Source of the DNA: an uncultured Lachnospiraceae bacterium
GTDB lineage: Bacteria; Bacillota; Clostridia; Lachnospirales; Lachnospiraceae
Assembly: GCA_910578475.1 (NCBI GenBank)
Contig: CAJTRK010000004.1
Location: forward strand, 98,698 to 162,697
Length of the DNA: 64,000 nucleotides
Direction: 5' to 3'
Positions 57,996 to 64,000 of this stretch are shown here, piece after piece. Position 1 is the first letter of the stretch; each line of letters begins with the position of its first letter. Position numbers and translations under genes: made by a program. Under the pieces are notes generated by a model, which searched no databases, was not told the DNA's origin, and was given only the letters and a program-made list of their open reading frames with translations.

Positions 57996-59198
57996 ATGAT
58001 AAACGTCAGGGATTATTTTAAAAATAAAAGAGCGGGCAGAGAAAAAAAGAACCGCATCAGTTATCTGGAAAAGATAAAAAGCCATAAGTTTATGATTTTT
58101 TATCGCAGCATTCTGCTTTTTGCGCTCGTGGCGGCGGCCGTGGCAGTCATGCTGATTCAGTGGAAAAATAAAATTTATACGCAGAGCGTGACCATTTCTT
58201 CCATAGAGACGGGCAAACCGCAGAACGGAAATCTTGTTGCTTTTTCAGAGTATATACTGACATACAGTAAAGACGGCGCAAGCTGTATGGACGGCAAAGG
58301 AAATGCGGTCTGGAATGAAACTTTCGAAATGCAGAATCCGATGGTGGACATCTGCCGGGATGTTGTGGCGATTGGGGATTATAACGGAAGAAGTATTTAT
58401 GTGATGAATACGAGCGGCTCTTTGGGGGAGATTACGACGAACCGGCCAATCAGGAATTTTTGTGTTGCGGCAAACGGCGTCGTGGCAGTTATTCTGGATG
58501 ATTCCGGTCTTACCTATATTTATCTTTTTGATAAAAACGGAAAAGAGCTGGTGCGCATCCGAACGACGATGAAAGACAGCGGATATCCGTTCAGCATTTC
58601 GCTTTCGCCGAACGGAAGGCTGTTATGTGTGTCGTATTTGTTTGTGGACAGTGGGGAATTGAAATCGAGTGTTGCATTTTATAATTTCGGCGAGGTCGGA
58701 CAGAACCAAACGGATAATTATGTCAGCGGCTATGATTATCTGGACGTCATTGTCGGATATACCCGGTTTTTGGATGAGAGAACGCTCTTCGCGGTTTCCG
58801 ACGACCGAATCATGTTTTTTGAAGGCGAGCAGAAACCGGTCAGTATATCGGAACGCCTGCTCAACGAAGACATACAGAAGATTTATTATGGAAAAGAAGA
58901 TGTCGGACTGGTATTCAACAGCATGGACGGCAACAGCAGATACCGTCTGGATGTGTATCATAAAACGGGAGAGTTAAGCAGCTCCATCGGTTTTGACATG
59001 GAGTTTACAGATATTGTATTTGCAGATGACCAGATTGTTATATATAATGAATCGGAATGTCAGGTTTTCAACAGGAACGGCGTGGAAAAGTATTCCGGAT
59101 TTTTCGATAAGGCAGTATATGCCCTGATTCCGACATCAACGACATACAGGTATATACTTGTCACTTCGGATTCCATCGATACGATAGAATTAAAATAG
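57996..59198 (+). CDS. DUF5711 family membrane-anchored beta-propeller-like protein
   Basis: About 400 residues. A short cytoplasmic start, one membrane helix (IFYRSILLFALVAAAVAVML), then a repeated beta-rich part (LVAFSEYILTYSKDGASCMD; DVVAIGDYNGRSIYVMNTSG; GVVAVILDDSGLTYIYLFDK) like a WD/PQQ-type propeller. It matches the clostridial DUF5711 family, function unknown. AGAGGA is seven bases before ATG 57996; a start 21 bases earlier lacks such a site. It is flanked by a LysM protein and a CvpA protein, a combination suggesting an envelope role. Confidence 0.82.
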   Translation: MINVRDYFKNKRAGREKKNRISYLEKIKSHKFMIFYRSILLFALVAAAVAVMLIQWKNKIYTQSVTISSIETGKPQNGNLVAFSEYILTYSKDGASCMDGKGNAVWNETFEMQNPMVDICRDVVAIGDYNGRSIYVMNTSGSLGEITTNRPIRNFCVAANGVVAVILDDSGLTYIYLFDKNGKELVRIRTTMKDSGYPFSISLSPNGRLLCVSYLFVDSGELKSSVAFYNFGEVGQNQTDNYVSGYDYLDVIVGYTRFLDERTLFAVSDDRIMFFEGEQKPVSISERLLNEDIQKIYYGKEDVGLVFNSMDGNSRYRLDVYHKTGELSSSIGFDMEFTDIVFADDQIVIYNESECQVFNRNGVEKYSGFFDKAVYALIPTSTTYRYILVTSDSIDTIELK

Positions 59199-59285
59199 CA
59201 GTATGAAAATACACCTGAAATAAATGAAAGGTATGAGAATATACCGAAAGTACGATACCCTTGCGTTTCAAGGGTCAGAAAGGCG

Positions 59286-59696
59286 ATGAACGTTAGTTTG
59301 CATATGGATTTGAAAATTGTTTTTATCGTGATAATTCTCCTGTTGGCGGTATGGAGAATCAGAAAAGGATTCCGCAATGGAATGATAAAGGAAATTGTCA
59401 ATATTTTTTCCATCGCAGCCGCCTTTATATGTATCACGCTTCTGTTTCTGACAATCAGCAGTATTGTGGCCAAAACATTCAGCGTTCTTACCGTCTGTAT
59501 CGTGGGGCTTGTCGGGTTCGGCATCGTTTATAAACTTTGCGGCCTCATTTTCAAACCGATTACTGCGATTGTCAATATTTCCGTTATTCACGGGCTGGAT
59601 AAATTATTGGGCGCCGTGATGGGATTTGGAGAAGCGATGATTTGTGCTTATTTCCTGTATCGTGTGATAATGTATTTTGGAATCTATACATTTTGA
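59286..59696 (+). CDS. CvpA-family membrane protein
   Basis: About 136 residues with four membrane helices. IVIILLLAVWRIRKGFRNGM and IKEIVNIFSIAAAFICITL match the CvpA family start (helix, then G-x-x-G-x-x-x-E-x). CvpA-like proteins have been tied to colicin V secretion and envelope homeostasis. AGAAAGGCG precedes ATG 59286. Its 3' end and stop codon lie inside a 16-base tandem repeat. Confidence 0.85.
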   Translation: MNVSLHMDLKIVFIVIILLLAVWRIRKGFRNGMIKEIVNIFSIAAAFICITLLFLTISSIVAKTFSVLTVCIVGLVGFGIVYKLCGLIFKPITAIVNISVIHGLDKLLGAVMGFGEAMICAYFLYRVIMYFGIYTF

Positions 59697-59800
59697 AATC
59701 TGTGCTTTTTGAAATTTATGCTTTTTGAAATCTGTGCTTTTTGAAATCTGTGCTTTTTGAAATCTATGCTTTTTAAAATTAAAATCCGTGTTTTTTAAAA
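59673..59800. repeat. 16-bp imperfect tandem repeat at the end of the CvpA-like gene
   Basis: About seven units of TTTTTGAAATCTGTGC (with variants) run from 59673 into the following gap. The stop TGA (59694-59696) is part of a unit, so copy number changes would alter only non-coding sequence, or the last residues. The last units degrade near 59800, where the next, leftward gene ends. Confidence 0.85.
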
Positions 59801-60277
59801 TCATAGTTCAAAAAGCTTTTTTTCATAGTCTTTTACATAGTGCCTGACATTGGTTCTTCCTTTCCGGAGGATGGTATGTCCCTCGGCTTCCAGCTTTTCC
59901 TTCTGAGCCTGTATGCCGCCCGGATATTTTACATTCAGTTCTCCGTTTGCCTTTAAGGTTCTCCAGTAAGGTGTTTCATTGTCGGAACGCTGATAACTTG
60001 CCCATGCCGCGATGGAGACAAAAACGCCTGCGGTAATCGGTTCTGTAAAATCGGCATTGTTTGCTTTTGCAAAGTACTCCCGAATTTTTCCGATTGTAAT
60101 TACCTTCCCGAAAGGAATACGCTTCATCACAGTGTCATAGTCGATGGGCGGTGCGAAATACATTTGTGTCCCGCCGTATTTTTCAATGCTTTTTCTGTCT
60201 GTAATCGTCTGGTATTTGGGCATATCTTTACAATCATGCAGCATTGCGTTAAAGTCTTTTTCATTTTCGTTTGCCAT
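59801..60277 (-). CDS. MGMT-like protein lacking the alkyl-acceptor cysteine
   Basis: About 158 residues. The middle has the DNA-binding part of O6-alkylguanine transferases (VMKRIPFGKVITIGKIREYF) and the YWRTLKANGELN region. The normal PCHR active site is absent: the corresponding text is TPYWRTL, with no cysteine. That matches alkyltransferase-like proteins, which bind lesions without repairing them, or a clostridial MGMT-family variant of unknown use. AAGGAGACGC precedes the ATG at 60277. The gene stands alone on the minus strand. Confidence 0.8.
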   Translation of the reverse strand: MANENEKDFNAMLHDCKDMPKYQTITDRKSIEKYGGTQMYFAPPIDYDTVMKRIPFGKVITIGKIREYFAKANNADFTEPITAGVFVSIAAWASYQRSDNETPYWRTLKANGELNVKYPGGIQAQKEKLEAEGHTILRKGRTNVRHYVKDYEKKLFEL

Positions 60278-60433
60278 TGAGCGTCTCCTTGTATTATAAT
60301 GTTTTCGAGTCTGTGGTTTTTGATAAGTTTTACAGCTATTTTAATAGTATATACAGACTTATGCAATGAGACGGTTTATAATTTTTTTTGAAGCAATTTT
60401 TATGAAGATAGAAAGACAAGAGGTTTGCCGGTC

Positions 60434-61930
60434 ATGTTGTTCAATTCTCTGGAATTTTTGATTTTTTTCCCGATAGTCGTTGCGGCGTATTTTATCCTGC
60501 CGAAGAAACTGAAACAGTTCTGGCTGCTGATTGCCAGTTACTATTTTTATATGTGCTGGAATGCGAAATATATTTTCCTGATTTTCTTTTCTACTGTGAT
60601 TACATATGGCAGCGGCCTTTTGTTAGAAAATATAAAAACGCTTCCGGTGGAAGAAAAACGCCGGACAAGGTATAAAAAGCTGACGGTTGCGTTCAGTTTT
60701 CTGCTGAATCTTTCGGTACTGTGTTATTTCAAGTATATGAATTACTTCTTTTCTGTTATAGCAGCCGTATTTCATGCCGCGCATATCGAGTTAAACGTAC
60801 CGGCTTTTGATATATTGCTTCCGGTAGGAATTTCTTTTTATACCTTTCAGGCATTGAGTTATACGATGGATGTATACAGAGATGAGATATATGCGGAAAA
60901 GAATTTTTTCCGATATGCGCTTTTCGTATCCTTTTTTCCGCAGTTGGTAGCGGGGCCGATTGAAAGGTCAAAGAATTTATTGAGACAGCTGGATAAATCG
61001 CAAAAATTCAGTTTTGAAGCGGCAAGAGAGGGGCTGCTTCTTATGCTGTGGGGATTTTTTCTGAAGATTGTGCTGGCGGACAGAATTGCGCTGTTTGTAA
61101 ATACGGTATATGGAGACAGTCAGACATATGGTGGCGGCTATCTGATTGCGGCGACGATGCTTTTTGCAATGCAGGTGTACTGCGATTTTTACGGATATTC
61201 TGTGATTGCCGCCGGAGCTGCCCAAATACTGGGAATCCGTTTGATGGAGAACTTTCACGCGCCGTATTTTGCGGCCTCCGTCGCTGAATTTTGGAGGCGC
61301 TGGCATATTTCGCTCACATCCTGGTTCAGGGATTATCTGTATATTCCTCTGGGAGGAAGCCGTAAAGGAAAATGGAGAGGGCATTTGAATACCATGATTG
61401 TATTCCTTGCAAGCGGATTATGGCATGGCGCGAATACTTCTTATGTGATATGGGGCGGGATGAACGGGCTTTATAAAATTGCCGGAGAAATCGGAAAGCC
61501 CTTGCGCGATAAAATGATATCCGTTTTGAAGCTGAACAGAAACTCTTTGGGACACAGGATGCTGCAAACCGTTATTACTTTTGTGCTGGTGGATTTTTCT
61601 CTGATATTTTTCCGGGCTGACGGATTGATGGACGCGCTGCGCATTATGAAGCAGATTATCGTCGTCAGAAATCCCTGGATTTTCTTCGACGGTTCTTTAT
61701 ATGAATGCGGACTTGACCGGGCCAATTTCTGGCTGATGATGTTCAGCCTGTGTATTTTATGGTTTGCGGATTACTGTAAAGTCAAAGGCATTCAGGTCAG
61801 ACAGGTCATCATCCGACAGGATTATTGGTTCCGCTGGCTGTTTATTGCATTTTCGATATGCGGGATTCTGACGTTTGGCATATGGGGCGCAGGGTATGAT
61901 GCGGCTGATTTTATTTATTTTCAATTTTAG
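60434..61930 (+). CDS. MBOAT-family O-acyltransferase (AlgI/DltB-like)
   Basis: About 498 residues with many membrane helices. The MBOAT signature is clear: LLPVGISFYTFQALSYTMDV, FFPQLVAGPIERS, VAEFWRRWHISLTSWFRDYL and the active-site His in ASGLWHGANTSYVIWG. It moves acetyl or other acyl groups across the membrane to an exported glycan. The next gene encodes the usual SGNH-type partner. ATG 60434 is about ten bases after AGAGG; a TTG nine bases earlier has no room. Confidence 0.92.
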   Translation: MLFNSLEFLIFFPIVVAAYFILPKKLKQFWLLIASYYFYMCWNAKYIFLIFFSTVITYGSGLLLENIKTLPVEEKRRTRYKKLTVAFSFLLNLSVLCYFKYMNYFFSVIAAVFHAAHIELNVPAFDILLPVGISFYTFQALSYTMDVYRDEIYAEKNFFRYALFVSFFPQLVAGPIERSKNLLRQLDKSQKFSFEAAREGLLLMLWGFFLKIVLADRIALFVNTVYGDSQTYGGGYLIAATMLFAMQVYCDFYGYSVIAAGAAQILGIRLMENFHAPYFAASVAEFWRRWHISLTSWFRDYLYIPLGGSRKGKWRGHLNTMIVFLASGLWHGANTSYVIWGGMNGLYKIAGEIGKPLRDKMISVLKLNRNSLGHRMLQTVITFVLVDFSLIFFRADGLMDALRIMKQIIVVRNPWIFFDGSLYECGLDRANFWLMMFSLCILWFADYCKVKGIQVRQVIIRQDYWFRWLFIAFSICGILTFGIWGAGYDAADFIYFQF

Positions 61931-61944
61931 GCGGGGGACGGGAA

Positions 61945-63396
61945 ATGAACAGAGCGAAGATGAAAAAAGCGGTGGGCTGCATCGTCACAATGGGACTGAC
62001 GATATTTTTGATATGCGGCCTGTCAAATGTACTGGAACGAAAAATCGCGAATATAAAGTATACGCATTTTTTTGAAGAAGAGGAAGACTTTGATGTTCTC
62101 TTTTTCGGAACAAGCCACATGAAGTATGGCATTTTGCCGATGGAACTCTGGCATGATTACGGAATTGTTTCTTATAATCTCGGTACTAACCTGCAGCTTT
62201 TACCGACGACGTACTGGCAGATGGAGAATGTACTTGAATATACGTCTCCCAAGCTGGTCGTCATCGACTGTTTTTTTCTGACATCCACTGGCAACATATC
62301 GACAAGCGCACATGATTCATTCGATGGGATTCCGTTCAGCAAAACAAAACTTGATGCCCTTTCCGATTTGATAGGAGACGGGGAGAACGGTTATACTTAT
62401 GGGGAGTTTCTCTGGAATTACAGTATTTTTCATAACCGTTGGAACGAGCTGGAGGAAAAAGACTTCAAAAACACGGTTACGGATACAAAAGGCGGAGAAT
62501 ATATGATTGAAATCGAAAGCGGGCCGGGGCTGGAACCTGTTCCCAGAGACAATAAACTGGAGGAGGACACGAGTGCGGTCATATATCTTCAAAAGATGAT
62601 AGAGGATTGTCAAAAAAGAGGAATTGAAGTACTGCTTGTCTATATGCCGGTTCTGGCATGGGAAGAGTCACCGATGGAGGCCAACAGGGTATATGAGATT
62701 GCCGAACAATATGGGGTGAATTACGTTAATTTTCTGGATATGGATATCATCCATTATGGAGCCGACTGTTCCGATGATAATCATATGAATCTGGCGGGAA
62801 CCAGAAAAGTCACGGATTATCTTGGGCAGTATATTATGGAACATTACGATATTGCCGACCAGAGAGGGAACGAGGCTTTTGCGGACTGGGATTTGGATTA
62901 TGAGGCTTATAAAGAGTCAGTGAATGCAGACCGCGCGAACTATGAATCGTTAGATTACTATATGTTATATTTGCACCATAATGATTATCTGATATTTGTG
63001 GAGATGAATAATCATGCAATTTTAAACGATGATTATTACTGCGGGTTATTTGAGAGTCTGGGCGTAAATCCGGACAAGATTACGGACGACACGGATTTTC
63101 TCGTAATACAGGATGCCGGAAAGAAGGTCGATTATTTCGAAAAATTCCGGGAATCTGAAAACAATATTACATCCGATTTGGGGACAATACAAATCTTCGC
63201 ATCGGAGTCCGGCACTTACGGGGCATATCTGAACGGTGAGGAACTTTTCGCGGTTACGCCGGAGCAAAGTCAGAATCCGGAAATTCGAATTGTAGTGGTG
63301 GATAAAAGTACAAAAGAAGTGACAGACCAGAGCTGTTTTTCCAAAAGGACGGATGCTGACAGGCATGGGGCGGTACGCACTTATATGAAGGAATAA
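61945..63396 (+). CDS. Membrane-anchored SGNH-type acetyltransferase partner (AlgJ/DltD-like)
   Basis: About 483 residues. One N-terminal helix (AVGCIVTMGLTIFLICGLSN) leads to an extracellular SGNH-like domain: the first block is VLFFGTSHMKYGI (Ser), and the last is DCSDDNHMNLAGTRKVTDYL (Asp and His). The pairing with an MBOAT gene 14 bases upstream matches AlgI/AlgJ and DltB/DltD systems, which acetylate or alanylate surface polymers. The C-terminal ~170 residues are extra and of unknown fold (DYLIFVEMNNHAILNDDYYC). Target polymer unknown. Confidence 0.78.
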   Translation: MNRAKMKKAVGCIVTMGLTIFLICGLSNVLERKIANIKYTHFFEEEEDFDVLFFGTSHMKYGILPMELWHDYGIVSYNLGTNLQLLPTTYWQMENVLEYTSPKLVVIDCFFLTSTGNISTSAHDSFDGIPFSKTKLDALSDLIGDGENGYTYGEFLWNYSIFHNRWNELEEKDFKNTVTDTKGGEYMIEIESGPGLEPVPRDNKLEEDTSAVIYLQKMIEDCQKRGIEVLLVYMPVLAWEESPMEANRVYEIAEQYGVNYVNFLDMDIIHYGADCSDDNHMNLAGTRKVTDYLGQYIMEHYDIADQRGNEAFADWDLDYEAYKESVNADRANYESLDYYMLYLHHNDYLIFVEMNNHAILNDDYYCGLFESLGVNPDKITDDTDFLVIQDAGKKVDYFEKFRESENNITSDLGTIQIFASESGTYGAYLNGEELFAVTPEQSQNPEIRIVVVDKSTKEVTDQSCFSKRTDADRHGAVRTYMKE

Positions 63397-63549
63397 TGCA
63401 ATCGATATCGTTAGAAACATGACGGACATATCCGAACGGCACGCACCTGTACGAAGGAATCATAAGAAGGAAAGACGGGCAGGTTTTGTGAAAAGAAATT
63501 TTTGTAAAAAGCTTTCAGCAAAATTTGGCAAAAAGAGAAAGAAATAAGC

Positions 63550-63579
63550 TTGACAAGCAATGAAGCGTGGTGATACAAT
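63550..63579 (+). promoter_or_regulatory. Upstream rRNA promoter P1
   Basis: TTGACA (63550-63555), 18 bases, TACAAT (63574-63579), in the leader of the rRNA operon. Confidence 0.75.
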
Positions 63580-63663
63580 AAAAGCCCACCGCCCGGAAAA
63601 GGGGGCAAAACCCCGTTCAGGAGGGTGGAAAAGAAAAAAATATAAAAAAAGTAAAAAAATGTC

Positions 63664-63692
63664 TTGACGGGAACGCACAGCCGTGATAATAT
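63664..63692 (+). promoter_or_regulatory. Downstream rRNA promoter P2
   Basis: TTGACG (63664-63669), 17 bases, TAATAT (63687-63692). Between P2 and the 16S start lies CACCTTGACAAATGAACAG (about 63760-63778), which resembles the boxA-type antitermination region of clostridial rRNA leaders. The rest of the 570-base leader shows no gene. Confidence 0.8.
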
Positions 63693-63967
63693 ATGAAAGC
63701 TGTGTCCGATATGAATCGGCCGCACAGGACAGAACCGACCGGCAGAAGCCGGAGCGGAGCACCTTGACAAATGAACAGTAATGCAACCCTGAAAATTCAA
63801 GAGAATTTCAAAAAAAAGAACAGTAAACGGAACAAGAAAGCCAAGCGGTCTTGTCCGGAATCAAACGTATTATGCGAAGCGGGATATGGAAAGGGAAGAC
63901 AAAGCCCGGGAAGTAACTGCGGAGCAGAAACAATCCATTTTAATTCTGTCATGCAGAATTTAAACTT

Positions 63968-64000
63968 ATTATCGAGAGTTTGATCCTGGCTCAGGATGAA
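63968..64000 (+). rRNA. 16S ribosomal RNA, 5' end (cut by window edge)
   Basis: AGAGTTTGATCCTGGCTCAG at 63975-63994 is the universal 16S start. Counting back to position 1 places the mature 5' end near 63968. Only ~33 bases are in the window. Confidence 0.97.

Noticed and set aside
59604..59804. Minus-strand Lys/Phe repeat frame
   Set aside because: Arises from the 16-base tandem repeat and overlaps the CvpA-like gene.
63371..63462. Short imperfect duplication at the end of the SGNH-type gene (GCACTTATATGAAGGAATA versus GCACCTGTACGAAGGAATC)
   Set aside because: Only ~25 bases with several mismatches; too weak to separate from chance.
63411..63800. Minus-strand frames in the rRNA leader
   Set aside because: They cross two rRNA promoters and show no family or ribosome site.

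Overview
The window looks like a chromosomal segment of a Clostridia bacterium of the Lachnospiraceae type. The 16S rRNA start at the right edge, the AGGAGG-type ribosome binding sites, the T-box leader, the large Bacillus/Clostridium-type SRP RNA and protein families such as DUF5711, DUF1002, DUF4179 and DUF624 all point that way. Base composition is moderate and codon use is fairly even. I see no phage, insertion sequence, CRISPR array or plasmid signature. The assignment is inference from family recognition, not from a search.

Region 1 (1-16 kb) is a pentose island. It holds the tail of a sugar-binding protein, a YesN-type AraC response regulator, a divergent AraR-type GntR repressor and a CUT2 sugar ABC transporter (binding lipoprotein, double ATPase, two permeases). 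Then come araA, a ribulokinase-like FGGY kinase and araD, followed by a split transketolase (two subunits) and ribulose-phosphate 3-epimerase. Together these can import L-arabinose, convert it to D-xylulose 5-phosphate and feed the non-oxidative pentose phosphate pathway. A GH120 beta-xylosidase at 40.4 kb and a CUT1 transporter at 44-49 kb add further plant-glycan capacity.

Region 2 (15.5-34 kb) is mixed housekeeping and signalling: a SEC-C methionine aminopeptidase, metG behind a T-box, a lipase-like hydrolase, D-lactate dehydrogenase, an HD-GYP protein, a DUF624 protein, a membrane GGDEF cyclase, an MsmX-type shared sugar ATPase, a CdaR/PucR-type regulator and a soluble fusion of a sugar-binding domain with GGDEF. 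Cyclic-di-GMP turnover and carbohydrate sensing are interleaved here.

Region 3 (34-44 kb), mostly on the minus strand at first, carries the SRP RNA with a near-consensus promoter, tadA, a decayed KdpD/KdpE chimera, an ECF sigma/DUF4179 anti-sigma pair, a chemoreceptor, tRNA-Ser(CGA), the GH120 enzyme overlapping a DUF2971 gene, and a small lipoprotein.

Region 4 (44-64 kb) has the CUT1 transporter operon (minus strand), phosphofructokinase, the dnaX-ybaB-recR block, galM, a TetR-regulated FtsX-type ABC exporter, a LysM/DUF5711/CvpA envelope block, an MGMT-like protein, an MBOAT/SGNH polysaccharide O-acetylation pair, and finally tandem promoters and the first bases of a 16S rRNA gene.

The most unusual signal is a family of intergenic structured repeats at 12.5 kb and 38.5 kb, with a possible diverged relative at 14.6 kb. 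At the two clear loci, alternating A and B hairpin modules sit directly behind an extended -10 promoter. Their stems differ in sequence but keep base pairing, which suggests selection on RNA or DNA structure. Other points of note are the collapsed Kdp two-component relic, the second terminator between the metG T-box and metG, the doubly anchored sugar-binding protein, and an atypical phosphofructokinase motif.
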